Source: Terramyces sp. JEL0728
Lineage: Eukaryota; Chytridiomycota; Chytridiomycetes; Rhizophydiales; Terramycetaceae
Direction of reading: 5' to 3'
Assembly: GCA_027603945.1 (NCBI GenBank)
Contig: JADIIU010000009.1
Coordinates: 124,001-188,000, forward strand
Length of the DNA stretch: 64,000 nucleotides
How positions within the stretch are numbered: the first letter of the stretch is position 1; every line of letters begins with the position of its first letter. The translations under genes were made by a program, and so were the position numbers. The notes beneath the pieces are model-generated. The model worked only from the letters and a program-made list of their open reading frames with translations. It ran no database searches and had not been told where the DNA came from. Positions 19,653 to 30,040 of the stretch are shown here, piece after piece.

Positions 19653-20547
19653 ATGACATCACACCCAAACATTTCAAACGGCTGGTTCAAGGAAACCACT
19701 GCGCTGTGGCCTGGACAGGCAATGACCTTGGAAGTAAAGGAAGTATTGCACCATGAAAAATCAAAATATCAAGATGTGCTTGTCTTCCAGTCTGCAAACC
19801 ACGGAAACTGTTTGGTTCTCGATGGTGTTATTCAATGTACCGAAAGAGACGAATTTGCATATCAAGAAATGATTGCCCACATCCCACTAAACGCTCACCC
19901 TAACCCAAAGAAAGTGCTTGTTGTTGGAGGAGGCGATGGTGGTGTTTTACGCGAAGTCGTCAAGCACGAGTGTGTTGAAGAAGTTACTTTGGTTGAAATT
20001 GACGAAGTTGTAGTCAAAGTTGCCAAAAAGTTCTTGCCAGCCATGGCTGCTGGGTTCCAACATCCAAAAGTTAAAGTTGTTATCGGGGATGGATTTGAAT
20101 ATTTGAAAAACAACGTTGGATCATACGATGTTATTATTACCGATTCCTCAGACCCAGTTGGTCCTGCTGAAGCCCTGTTTACTGAAAACTTTTATGATTT
20201 GATGCGCAAGGCATTGTTGCCAGGAGGCATCATTTGCACCCAAGGTAATGCTTTTTCTAATTGTAGGTGAATGCCAATGGTTGCATTTGAACCTCATCAA
20301 GACTGTTTTGGACAATTCAAAGAAACTCTACCCAGTTGTGGAATACGCTTGGGCTTCTGTCCCAACCTATCCAAGTGGTCAAATTGGGTTTGTTTTGTGC
20401 TGTAACGAAGCTGGAAGAACCTTGAAAGCCCCAGTCAGACAATTCACCAAAGAGTTTGAACGTGCTAAACTTCGCTATTACAACAGCGATGTTCATACTG
20501 CTGCATTCGTCCTCCCGCAATTTGCTCGCAATGTCTTGGACAAATAA
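19653..20547 (+). CDS. SPE3: Spermidine synthase
   Basis: Cytosolic aminopropyltransferase that makes spermidine from putrescine and decarboxylated SAM. Exons 19653-20244 and 20267-20547 (22-nt intron); 290 aa, the usual length. Motifs: [23 protein letters not shown], the decarboxylated-SAM site [20 protein letters not shown], the catalytic [12 protein letters not shown] and [11 protein letters not shown]. The start is the ATG at 19653 ([12 protein letters not shown]), which matches fungal homologs; an in-frame GTG further up is ignored. Confidence 0.96.
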
Positions 20548-20608
20548 GCTCATTTTTTATTCTAATAACACCATATCTACACTTTTTAGTAATTTATTAT
20601 AGCGATTA

Positions 20609-21883
20609 TCATTTTGGAGTATATTTGGTTTTCGGTTTTGCAGCAGTTCTTTCAACGAATGTCGCAGTTCTGAACCAGGACGCGATTCTATTTACTTTGG
20701 CGGTAAATTTGGCCTTGTTCTGATCAACTGCTTGTGGTTTTGAGCATACAGTCTCTACACTGATATTTGAGTCAATGTCCATTTTCGGTTGGAACGGTTT
20801 GACTTTGTGCTTTGGAATAATAGTCGGAACCTATAATTAACTGTGACAAACCTTGATTGATTTGCCTGGGTTGCGGTAGATGGTTGTAGCTGGGATTCCA
20901 TGAGGAGGTAATTTCGATGCGATATCCATAGTAGGAATATATCTCTGTGAATAGCAATTTTCAACAATGAACGGATGTTGCAGAGCTTCTGCCGCGGTCC
21001 ATCTGAGTTTAGGTTCAACAATGAGCAATTTACAAATAAAATCTTTGGCTGAAATTAATCACAGGAACCTTTTTCCGAAATGTTATCCCACCACGGTCTA
21101 TCAAACTGGAATCGACCAGCCATTATTTTTTTGAATAGCTCGGAATTACTGCTATCAAAAAATGGAGGGTAGCCACATAGCAATATATAAGTAATTACAC
21201 CTAGTGACCACATATCTACTTGGGGGCCATAACCGCGTTTTTTAAGAATTTCCGGCGCTGGAATTAAATTTGTTATACCGACGTATCCAGGAGTGCCACA
21301 AGCAGTTTTTAGTATATCCTGATCCTTGAAAATCTTTGAAAGACCGAAATCGCTGATCTTTACTCTTGGGTTTCTGCTTCTGTCGGACAACAGCAGATTT
21401 TCAGGCTTGATTAACCTTTCAATTACTTTTAAATCCCGATGAACTATGCCCATTTCATGCAAGTATTTGATTGCGCTTAGAATCTTTTGAACGATTGCAG
21501 CTGCATCGCGTTCATTGAAGGTTCCCCTTTGCGTGATTTCATCAAACAGCTCTCCTCCAGTAACCCTATCTTAGAATATTTGTACAATTCCATAACGAGA
21601 TATATTTTGCCATTGAATTCAAACATTTCATACAACTGAATTATATTTTCGTGTTTGATCATTTTCAATATCCTGACTTCTGTCTCGATCATGTCTTCCT
21701 TGCCCTTGCATTTGGACCGATCGATGATCTTTATTGCAAATTGGTGCCCGGTATATCTTTCAATCCCAACTCGCACTTCAGAAAAAGCACCACTGGCATT
21801 AATCTAGCTTACCATCCAATTATTTCTCGAAGTTCATATTTTGCATTAAATATGGATTCGATTGCCTGTGATTGGTTCTGCAT
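20609..21883 (-). CDS. CaMK-type Ser/Thr kinase 1 (active-site complete)
   Basis: 383-aa kinase. Exons 21883-21813, 21792-21586, 21565-21427, 21405-21279, 21257-21069, 21048-20852, 20830-20609 (introns 20, 20, 21, 21, 20, 21 nt). After splicing the glycine loop, FAIK Lys, ETEV alpha-C Glu, HRDLKPEN, DFG, TACGTPGYVAPE and VDMWSLGVITYILLCGYPPFF are all present; HRDLK and PEN are separated by an intron. The group is CAMK, CaMKI-like or MAPKAP-like. No clear calmodulin-binding helix is seen. The C-tail carries KVNRIASWFRTAT (20698-20660), shared with kinase 2 at 23259. Both kinases flank the membrane-protein gene at 22052 on the same strand. Confidence 0.92.
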
Positions 21884-22051
21884 ATTTAGAGAAGTGGATG
21901 GAAATAGTTTTATTTTATTTTCCTTGCAAATCCATGATACTGACCCTGCTCGCTCTTTGTTGACAGGATGCAATACGACCAAACAAACCACTCCACCCCA
22001 AAAATCCTCACATCATGTGCATTAGATCGTAATAACCAGAGGCGATGATAT

Positions 22052-23211
22052 TTATTTGTAAAAGTGCACAGTATTTGGCCCGGCGGAAATTTGAGATTTA
22101 TACAATGATTTGGAATCTGATATCTCTCCACTGATAACTCCATATGGTTTATGAATGCTCTTTCCAAATACAGAGACAAGCACTCCTCCGACAACACTTT
22201 CTACATCATAAAACCCTTCGAAACCAAACTAACGTTATCTTGATTTACCACGCGATTATCTATCACCCCAGCATCGCAATACACATACGTGTCACTATTT
22301 CCACCCTTATATCCAGGCACAAGATCCAAGTCGATGTTTCCTGCGTCACTCCTCACTAAAAGCTCGTCATACTCTGCTATGCGACCAGTAATTAATCCTG
22401 CGTTTGATTGAACCTCTGCACTTCCGTAACGTGAATCTACAAAGTCCAGTGTGATATTTATTGGCCCCGCACTCGTTCGAGCGTATAGTGACGAACTGGC
22501 AATGAGATTGTGCAGGGTGAGATTACCCGAATCCACATTAAAATAGAACAGATCCGAGAAGGCATTCCACGTTAAAAAACCGTTACTTTTACCATAATGT
22601 CTCCTTGTAGTATCCTTGCCTCAACCATTCTTGTTCCTTTTCCAGCAACATTGTAAAATAAAGATCCGTTGTCTCCATCCATATTAAAATCGTACTCGTG
22701 ATCCTTTGGAAACTTCAAATTGACAAGGAGCAACTGCTTGGGGTTGGTTGGCTTTTTGAATGACTGCAGACTAAAAAAATATCGTCCATTCCTGACCGTT
22801 TGACTAGTTACTGATAAATTACCTTATTTTCAAGTTGTTTGCCCCTATCAATTCTAGTGATTGAATCAAATAGTCCATCTTTATACCAGAACCCTCCCAT
22901 TCTTCCACTGCAATAGCACATTTAATATCTCCCGTACAAGTGACGACAACTTGATCAATTTCAAAATCAATTACAGATTGCATTTGGGCTAGATTGTACA
23001 AAGACAGATTCATGTTGGGGAATTCCGGTATCCTCCCCTGCTGTGGAGGATTAAATATTGTCGTTGGAACCGTGTATTGAACAGAGGGTTTGGTGAAATA
23101 AATCGTCAGAGCAATGGCGGCTGTAACTGCCATACCAACTACGTATATAAAATTATATCTTTTCGGTCCAGATCGACTGGGTTGACTCACCAGTGGTTGA
23201 GATTCATCCAT
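22052..23211 (-). CDS. Single-pass membrane protein with beta-rich lumenal domain
   Basis: Unrecognised, 364 aa. Exons 23211-22823, 22803-22593, 22566-22249, 22228-22052 (introns 19, 26 and 20 nt). A short cytosolic N-terminus with SQPLVSQPS is followed by one TM segment (about residues 22-42, FIYVVGMAVTAAIALTIYF), so it is type II. The lumenal part has repeating short strands (GNLTLHNL, GLITGRI, GNIDLDL), resembling DUF4097-type putative adhesins. The intron at 22567-22592 ends in GG instead of AG, yet its removal restores the frame (see findings). The alternative is a frameshift or sequence error at this point. Confidence 0.7.
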
Positions 23212-23258
23212 CAAAAAGTTAAAATTGAAAATCGTCTTTATTACTTGTGCAACTACGC

Positions 23259-24557
23259 TTATTTTCTTTTTCTATCTGATATCGTTGCAGTGCGTAGCCA
23301 GGATGCTAGTCTATTAACCTTGTTTGAGAAGCGCTTGCTTGCAGAAGGTTCTCTAATCGCAGCTTTTGAAGAGAGTACTTCAGTGGATCGTGTGCAAACA
23401 GTTTCGTTACTCGCAACTGCTGCATCGTCTTTAGGCTTGCTTTCCAGTGGTTTTGGTTCAGGAATTCTTTCGACTTCTCTTGGTTGCTAATGTTAAATAT
23501 TCTCTTACTGGAATTGGTGCAGCTCTAGGGATTGGCTCGGATTTCGGTGCAGCATTTGAAGCAGCTTCCTTGGCAGAGTTGGTGGAAGCGGTATTTTTTG
23601 AAGACTTTGAAGAGTCGACAGCCGATTGTCTTGGTGAAATTGTAAGAGAAACTGGCACTACTGGAACTGGAGTAGCAACAGATTCGCCACAGTGATAGAC
23701 AATGAATGGATGGTTTAGAGCCTCCTTTGCAGTATATCTCTTCTTAATATCGACAACTAGTAATCTACGAACGAAATCCTTTGCTCTTTCAGAAATATGG
23801 TCCCACCATGGATGGTCAAATTGGTATTTACCAGCCATGATTTTCTTGAATAGCTCAGCATTCTTTTGGTCAAAGAAAGGGGGATATCCGCACAAGAGGA
23901 TGTAGGTGATGACGCCTAAACTCCACAGGTCAACTTGGTTGCCGTAGCCTTGTCTTTTCAAAACTTCAGGAGCTTGCGATTAAACCCAGTCTTACCGACA
24001 TATCCAGGAGTGCCGCATGCAGTTTTCATTACTTCTACTTCATTAAAGATCTTTGACAGGCCAAAGTCACTTATCTTGATTTCTGCTCTATTTGATTTTT
24101 CAGAAAGCAGGAGATTTTCAGGCTTTAGGTCTCTGTGGACAATTCCATTATCGTGCAGGTAGTTGATAGCAAGGAGGATCTTTTTGACGAACTCTGCAGT
24201 TTCTTTTTCTTGGAAACAGCCGCGACCAACGATGAGATCAAATAATTCTCCTCCAGTAACACTATTGTTAATTTTACTTACAGTTCCATTACCAGGTAAA
24301 TTTTCCCTTCAAACTCATACATTTCATATAATTTAACAATATTTGGATGGTCTATTCTCTGCAAAATCTTCACTTCTGTCTCGATCATGTCTTCCTTTCC
24401 CTTGCATTTGGTTCTATCGATAATTTTGATTGCAAAGTGAACGCCAGTCTTTTTTTCGATGCCAAGCTTAACTTCAGAGAATGCCCCACTACGTTAGTTT
24501 TACTTACGTTCCTAGTTGGTGTTGCAGCTCATACTTTTCATTAAATGCTTGCTGCAT
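23259..24557 (-). CDS. CaMK-type Ser/Thr kinase 2 (active-site complete)
   Basis: 404-aa paralog of kinase 1. Exons 24557-24508, 24488-24282, 24261-23996, 23972-23509, 23486-23259 (introns 19, 20, 23 and 22 nt). The glycine loop GTGAFSEV, FAIK, HRDLKPENLL, DFG, CGTPGYVAPE and CGYPPFF are intact. Exon 2 is 207 nt in both kinases and ends at the same place, and the GYV/APE intron is shared; kinase 1 has two further introns. A Ser/Ala/Pro-rich linker precedes KVNRLASWLRTAT (23321-23283), the conserved tail motif. The start lies opposite HGD across 309 nt. Confidence 0.92.
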
Positions 24558-24866
24558 GAATAATTTTCTAATACTTGAAATGGGTCTTTCGCTTTATAAG
24601 CAACATCCATGGAGAACAGGAACAATGGCGAATTATTTTCTCATTTTGGTCCCTCGTCAAATCCCCCATATAATCGCCATTGTTCAGGACAAAATTTGCA
24701 CTCATTGGGTCCTTATCGTATGACTAACCGGCCTGCACCGCGTATTTCATTAATTCTGTTTTGGTTTGGTTTTGCTTTCAGATTATTCATAGTTATTAAT
24801 GTTGATCATGTGTTGCGCCGTATTTAGCTGATCGTGGGGTGATAGTTTTTTAATTTCCAAACGAAA
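24558..24866. other. Divergent promoter region, CaMK 2 / HGD
   Basis: 309-nt spacer between two start codons with no ORF of interest. It contains the 12-bp inverted repeat listed separately. No TATA box is apparent for either gene. Confidence 0.5.
24620..24685. repeat. 12-bp perfect inverted repeat in the CaMK 2 / HGD promoter
   Basis: GAACAATGGCGA at 24620-24631 and its exact reverse complement at 24674-24685, separated by 42 nt; a few more AT bases match beyond. AACAATGG is the core bound by SOX/HMG-box proteins, so two facing HMG sites are one reading; this is inference. Confidence 0.45.
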
Positions 24867-26321
24867 ATGAAGTACAACTCTGGATTCGGGAGCCATTTCG
24901 CAACAGAATGTCTTGAAGGTGCATTACCAGTAGGTAGGGGTGGACTAACAAAGGCCAAAACTCTCCTCAACAATGCCCATACGGATTGTACGCAGAGCAG
25001 CTTTCTGGTACTGCATTTACAGTTCCAAGACATGACAATCAGCGCAGGTGTTTCGCTTTAACCGTAGTTGGCTATACAGGATCAGACCATGCGTAATGCA
25101 TTCTCCCTTCAAAAGGATTGAATCCTCAAACCTTACTCGTCAATTTGGCGTTGAAAATGATCATGACCCTAGCGCAGAATGCCACGCTACTCCAAACCAA
25201 TTACGCTGGTCTCCATTTGAGATCCCTACTGATAAGGTGGATTTTGTTCAAGGACTTCACACAGTTTGTGGGCAAGGAAGTCCATCATCAAGGAACGGTT
25301 TAGCTATTCATGTATACGCCTGCAATACTGGTATGAAAAAGAAGGCATTCTACAATTCCGACGGTGATTTGCTCATTGTTCCTCAAGATGGAGCTTTTAT
25401 TTGCAAGACTGAGCTGGGAATTTTGGAAGTAAAACCAGGTGAAATTGTTGTTATTCCTGTAAGATCTTTCTAACGATAGCGAGGGTACATTTGCATTAAT
25501 TAGAATCCGATTTGCAATTGACTTTGAGGACGGGCCAAGAAGAGGGTATGTTTGTGAAATCTATGACCGTCATTTTGAAATTCCTGATTTAGGACCAATC
25601 GGAGCAAACGGATTAGCAAACCCAAGGGACTTTTTGTATCCAGTTGCAGCTTATGAAGATATTGAAGATACCTATAAAATTGTAAACAAGTATCAGGGCC
25701 ATCTATTCGTAGCGCAACAAGTATTTTACAGTTAATGCAGGGACACTCTCCATTTGATGTTGTAGCATGGCACGGAAATTACGCACCATTCAAGTACGAC
25801 TTGTCTCGTTTCAACGCAATGAATACAGTAACATTTGATCATCCTGATCCATCCATCTTTACTGTGCTAACTGTAAAGTCAGGAAACCCTGGAGTTGCGT
25901 TGCTCGACTTTGTAATCTTCCCACCTCGCTGGATGGTGCATATTTCTAATATTAGGTTGCTGAAAACACATTCAGACCGCCGTACTATCACCGAAACTGC
26001 ATGTCTGAATTCATGGGGCTGATTTCTGGTGGATATGATGCAAAGAAGGAAGGGTTTGTCCCTGGTGGAGCCAGTTTGCATTCCACAATGACAGCACATG
26101 GCCCTGATGCCGAAGTTTTCGAAGCTGCATCCAACGAAGAATTGAAACCACTCAAGTTAAGACCAGACGGACTCGCCTTCATGTTTGAATCTTATTTAAT
26201 GCTCTCTGTCAGCAAATGGGCTCTCGAAAAATCTGAAAACTCTGGCGGTAAAGTTCTCCAGGAAGACTACTACAAATGCTGGCAAGGACTCAAGAAGCAC
26301 TTTAACCCTGCAAAGAAATAA
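24867..26321 (+). CDS. HGD: Homogentisate 1,2-dioxygenase
   Basis: Iron dioxygenase that opens the ring of homogentisate in phenylalanine/tyrosine catabolism; 444 aa, the normal size. Exons 24867-24933, 24954-25047, 25068-25458, 25480-25484, 25504-25720, 25741-25935, 25956-26321 (introns 20, 20, 21, 19, 20, 20 nt). Exon 4 is five bases. Landmarks: [33 protein letters not shown] (assembled over the 5-nt exon), [50 protein letters not shown] with the iron-site His residues, [11 protein letters not shown] and HGPD. No other gene of the pathway is adjacent. Confidence 0.96.
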
Positions 26322-26356
26322 ATCCTATGTGTTTTTATTAAGTGAATTATCTGGTA

Positions 26357-26650
26357 TTAATCTTTAACGTTCTTTGGCCAGTCTATAGGTAGCAGTCCAT
26401 CCTTTTTCCAGCCATGTACCATAATTACAATTACAAACGACAGCGGAACATGCTTGATAAACTTCCTGCCGCTGACCATAAGTTCGTATATAGCATCGAA
26501 ATGACACTCTTCCACATCCTGCAATAGCGGATTTTCTTTATAAGCGTCCATAGAACTCTTGTTTGGACTGTATGGTATATTATTTTTCGTAAATTCTTTT
26601 CTCTGCTCTTCCCAATGTGATAGACCTACTTCCTTTCTGTCCTCCGCCAT
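26357..26650 (-). CDS. DUF4050 (Gag1-like clamp) small protein
   Basis: 97 aa, intronless. The pattern W..QRKEF near residue 13, HFDAIYELM in the middle, IKHVPLSFVIVIMVHGWKKDGL near the end and a Trp close to the C-terminus is that of the fungal DUF4050 domain. Function of the domain is poorly known. Convergent with HGD (35 nt between stops). Confidence 0.7.
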   Translation of the reverse strand: MAEDRKEVGLSHWEEQRKEFTKNNIPYSPNKSSMDAYKENPLLQDVEECHFDAIYELMVSGRKFIKHVPLSFVIVIMVHGWKKDGLLPIDWPKNVKD

Positions 26651-26880
26651 CAGATTTGGTAAAAATTTGAAAAGCTAAAATAGGTTTCGTGTGACCAGAT
26701 TGCAAAATCAACATTTACTGTAACGAGATAATTGTGCGGTGAGCTGGTTTATGCGGATGTAATTCATGGATTCCAGCATATCGCTAGAGAACAGCGGGCA
26801 TTCTAATGTGGATGCGAGTATTAGCATTCACATTATCTTTGGACACACGTCAAATCACAAATAGAATATATTGTATGTAT

Positions 26881-27192
26881 TTAAAAGTTGAAGAAAGTCA
26901 AGCCATGTTCATGGGCCTTCTTCTTGTCGATCCAGTCCATGCCTTTGGTTTCAACCAACTTGTCCAACTCAGCACCCAAGAAACCAGCAAAGAGCTCCTT
27001 GGCAAGCGCATGGGATTGTGGTTTGCCCTGAGCGGCACAGTGCTGTTCGTACAAACGAGCAGCTTCAAACGCAGCAGCACCAGCAACTACTTCGTGGGTA
27101 AGGGAAGCTTTGTGGTGTGGTTCGAATTCGTTGGTTCCGTAAACCATAGCATTGTTGTTTTGGTGGCCAGACAAGAAATCGAGTAATCCCAT
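26881..27192 (-). CDS. CipC-like protein (DUF3759)
   Basis: 103 aa, intronless, cytosolic. The sequence follows fungal CipC (concanamycin-induced protein C): a short N-part, then SLTHEVVAGAAAFEAARLYEQH, GKPQSHALAKELFAGFLGA, ELDKLVETKGMDWIDKKKA. In Aspergillus these are stress- or contact-induced; the molecular role is unknown. It has a TATA box at 27224-27230. The family is essentially fungal and supports the taxonomic call. Confidence 0.87.
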   Translation of the reverse strand: MGLLDFLSGHQNNNAMVYGTNEFEPHHKASLTHEVVAGAAAFEAARLYEQHCAAQGKPQSHALAKELFAGFLGAELDKLVETKGMDWIDKKKAHEHGLTFFNF

Positions 27193-27223
27193 TTTTTGGT
27201 TGGATTGCTGGAATATTCCGCGA

Positions 27224-27230
27224 ATTTATA
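27224..27230 (-). promoter_or_regulatory. TATA box for the CipC-like gene
   Basis: TATAAAT on the minus strand, 32-38 nt before the ATG at 27192. Confidence 0.45.
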
Positions 27231-27472
27231 TGCAACCTGACACGGTGGCTGTGAGCTAAATCAACCCCCCAGGGGTAAAGCAAACCAACCAAATGGAAAA
27301 TAACAGAAATAAGGAGCACAGTAAATCAAACGCCTATTGCAAACCAGTCGCATTAGCGAAACAAAGCAGCTGGTCGTTTAGCGCAGCTGGAAAAACGACA
27401 GATGGACGGTTCAGTACTAATTCTGTTATTTGGTGATTGTTCCCAACACGTTTCAATTATACAATGGCTTTA

Positions 27473-28258
27473 TTATACTAAACAGAGCGCCATTAATAAC
27501 CAGACAGGGCTAATCTTGACAGCACTACTTTGAAACATGAATTCTAGACCCTCTTGGAATGTAGAGTGCGGACTACAGATTCCAAGTGTATCCATTGTCA
27601 CATCTGGATGGGATTGAGTTACAACGTTGGCATTTGCAGCGTTATCATCAAAGATTCCATTGCAGCCGCCTGCAGTTGAATAGCTAGTTCCTGATTTGTC
27701 AAGGAAAAAGTAGTATGTAGATCCAGGATTAAGCGAGCAGCTATCAAAGCTGACAGAAATAGATGTAGCAGAGTTGGTCAGGTCTCTTTTACGGAAATCT
27801 GGTTGGTAGTCGGCATAGTGCAAATCATTAGCGTGAATGAATTTAGCTTGGTTTTTAGATGATTTGGACTGCAGATTAGAATCAATATTTCCCGAGTAGC
27901 TGCACATTATTGAAACGGTTGCTCCAGTGGAGGTCGAGTCCATTACCTTTCCCCGAACGATAGTACTTGCGCAATTCGAAAAACAACCGATATCGCTTTG
28001 TTGGCAATTATTGCAAGAACTTGATTTCTGCTTTGAGGGTGACTTACCAGCGAAATACTGTCCTTTGAGATACGATCCTGGGGTTTGGGCTTGTGGTTCT
28101 TGAGGTTCGTCTTCATAGTTATTCGACAGCCGCATTGGTTCGAAATGGTCGTCAGCTCCTTCCAAGTCCATTAAACCCTTGAATATAGCGAAAATTTCTG
28201 GATCTTGCTCCCCAGTGTATGTTGCAGATAATAGCGCTACCAGGAAGAATAGTTTCAT
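27473..28258 (-). CDS. Secreted, probably GPI-anchored Cys-containing protein
   Basis: Unrecognised, 261 aa, intronless. A signal peptide (MKLFFLVALLSATYTG) leads into an acidic, low-complexity region, then a Cys cluster (CNNCQQSDIGCFSNC, about residues 82-96), a Ser/Thr-rich domain, and a hydrophobic C-terminus (VWLLMALCLV) after small residues, the usual GPI-attachment layout. A TATA-like box lies 25-32 nt upstream. It neighbours mannosyltransferase and other surface-protein genes. Role in the cell surface is inferred from layout only. Confidence 0.75.
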   Translation of the reverse strand: MKLFFLVALLSATYTGEQDPEIFAIFKGLMDLEGADDHFEPMRLSNNYEDEPQEPQAQTPGSYLKGQYFAGKSPSKQKSSSCNNCQQSDIGCFSNCASTIVRGKVMDSTSTGATVSIMCSYSGNIDSNLQSKSSKNQAKFIHANDLHYADYQPDFRKRDLTNSATSISVSFDSCSLNPGSTYYFFLDKSGTSYSTAGGCNGIFDDNAANANVVTQSHPDVTMDTLGICSPHSTFQEGLEFMFQSSAVKISPVWLLMALCLV

Positions 28259-28282
28259 GGCTGTTTTTGTGTGGGTATCGAG

Positions 28283-28290
28283 TATTTAAA
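28283..28290 (-). promoter_or_regulatory. TATA-like box for the GPI-protein gene
   Basis: TTTAAATA on the minus strand, 25-32 nt before the ATG at 28258. Confidence 0.4.
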
Positions 28291-28345
28291 GAAACAAAAA
28301 TGAAGGCTGGTGAAAAACTCTGCCGAATTCTGACACACAATTTTA

Positions 28346-29995
28346 TTATGGTTTAGCAAGTTGGTCTTTAACAATAACCCCGCTCTCTTTAATTACTCTG
28401 GCAAGCTCGCCTTTGAATTTTGGAGGTTTTTCTTTAACTTTGAGGCAAGCTCTGTTTTCGGTGTGCAAGGTCCAAACACCTGGTTCATAGTTGTAATCGG
28501 TTAGATCAGCAAGTGGACTGTCTTTTTCATACTTGCTAACTGCTATGCCACCATTGATCCAGATAGGCACACTGTTTTCATCAACGTGCATCAATTGTCG
28601 CGCACAAATTTCATATTTGTACTCGCCATCAACTTCATCAACCACACCAGCAGCACCAGGATATCTAGGATTGAAAATATACTTTTCTTCGATAGATTCA
28701 AATCCAACCCAGAATGTTTCCTTGTCGCCAAATACTCTTTTGTAAGCAATTTCTCTGTAATTATCCACATTCAAAATGCAGGTAGCAAGAAGCCCCAGCA
28801 TGTTTTCTCTCTTGTTGATCAAGACAACTCCGGATTCCTGTTCATGTGCAGTTGTGCCTTTGAACACACGGAGTTTGGAAGCATAGTTGGACATTGGATC
28901 AGGCATAAGCGCTTTAAACCAGTTGAGAGTTTCATCGCCGTGGCCGTAGAGTGACCTATCATGGAAAAATAGTGCGCCGTGCTCTTCAAACAATTTACCA
29001 CCAAATAAAACATCGGGAGATTGGAGAAAAACAACATCAGCATCAATCAGCATGGCTTTATCAAATGACGAGGCAAGCAATGCAAAAGATTTGATAGCCC
29101 ATCCGCCAATCTTGATATGATTGTTATCCAAAATAGATTGAATGTCCACTGTCTTTGTATTCGGTACCTTTTCAAACTTTTCCCTGTTTTCTTTTGATAA
29201 ATCACCATTGCCGTTATAAAAAACTTCAAATGGAATCTTGCTGCCATGAACATCTCTGATCATTCGCAACGTAGAAATTGCTAAATTTGTTTGATGATTT
29301 CCAGCGCAGATTACTAGCCCAGTGCCTTCAAATGAATCACGAAGATCCATTGTAGATTTGAAACCTTTGATCCACGAAAACAGAGTCTTGTCCAATGATT
29401 TAGCTGCATCTATCATGGAATTCTTTTCAGATTTACTTGCCTTTCTGTATTGATCCCATAATTGCTCATGATATTTCCTGTAGGTGCGGAGTTGCTGTCC
29501 AACCTTTTTAAAATCGATTGGATCATCGCCTTTTGGTGCGTAGGACATTATCTTTTCATCCTTTTCTGAAATATCCAAGTTAAAGTCTCCAGTGGTTGAC
29601 CCTTTATCTGAATTGCCATCTGCTATTTTGCCATTGTTGTCTGCAGGCTTTGGTGCTGGCTGTTCGACAGGTTTGTCTTCAGGTTTGGATTTTGACTTTT
29701 CAATAGGTTTGTCTTCAGGTTTGGATTTTTCCTTGTTGGAACTGTCCGTTCCTGCTATAATCTTTTCAACTTTGGGGATTGCATCATCATACATGGGATT
29801 AGCTGGTTTATCCAATTTCTCTTTCTGTGGTGCTGGAGGCTTTTCCACTATTGGCTGTTCAAGGTATGGCTGATTTTGTTGGGAATAATACAAAGCAATA
29901 AAAAGGAGAATTGGGACGAGTAGAAGGACGATCCCTCTCTTTTTGAATCTGATTCTTGCGAGAAGGTTCATTGTGGAGCTGCGATACCTCGCCAT
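28346..29995 (-). CDS. MNN1-type alpha-1,3-mannosyltransferase (GT71), copy 1
   Basis: Golgi type II glycosyltransferase of 549 aa, intronless. Start at 29995 (MARYRSSTMN); a TTG-initiated extension is not used. A basic cytosolic tail is followed by a TM anchor (about residues 22-36), a Lys/Pro/Glu stem with near-repeats of SKPEDKP (about residues 90-125), then the GT71 catalytic domain: GLVICAGNHQTNLAISTLRMIR, PFEVFYNGNGDL, WAIKSFALLASSFDKAMLID, the DxD motif in LIDADVVF, HEQESGVVLINK and GDKETFWVGFE. It probably extends O- or N-glycans of surface proteins such as those next to it. Paralog of 33033-34417. Confidence 0.9.
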   Translation of the reverse strand: MARYRSSTMNLLARIRFKKRGIVLLLVPILLFIALYYSQQNQPYLEQPIVEKPPAPQKEKLDKPANPMYDDAIPKVEKIIAGTDSSNKEKSKPEDKPIEKSKSKPEDKPVEQPAPKPADNNGKIADGNSDKGSTTGDFNLDISEKDEKIMSYAPKGDDPIDFKKVGQQLRTYRKYHEQLWDQYRKASKSEKNSMIDAAKSLDKTLFSWIKGFKSTMDLRDSFEGTGLVICAGNHQTNLAISTLRMIRDVHGSKIPFEVFYNGNGDLSKENREKFEKVPNTKTVDIQSILDNNHIKIGGWAIKSFALLASSFDKAMLIDADVVFLQSPDVLFGGKLFEEHGALFFHDRSLYGHGDETLNWFKALMPDPMSNYASKLRVFKGTTAHEQESGVVLINKRENMLGLLATCILNVDNYREIAYKRVFGDKETFWVGFESIEEKYIFNPRYPGAAGVVDEVDGEYKYEICARQLMHVDENSVPIWINGGIAVSKYEKDSPLADLTDYNYEPGVWTLHTENRACLKVKEKPPKFKGELARVIKESGVIVKDQLAKP

Positions 29996-30040
29996 TTTTT
30001 GCTTTTGATTTCGGAGAAAGATTTTCAAAAAAGTGGTCGG

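Noticed and set aside
22525..22670. 35-nt intron alternative in the membrane-protein gene
   Set aside because: Keeps the frame but lacks a branch-like sequence and would delete a well-formed strand region; the GT-GG 26-nt model fits better.
27118..27135. TTCGAATT sequence resembling a tRNA T-loop
   Set aside because: Lies inside the CipC-like coding sequence with no surrounding cloverleaf; no tRNA was found in the window.
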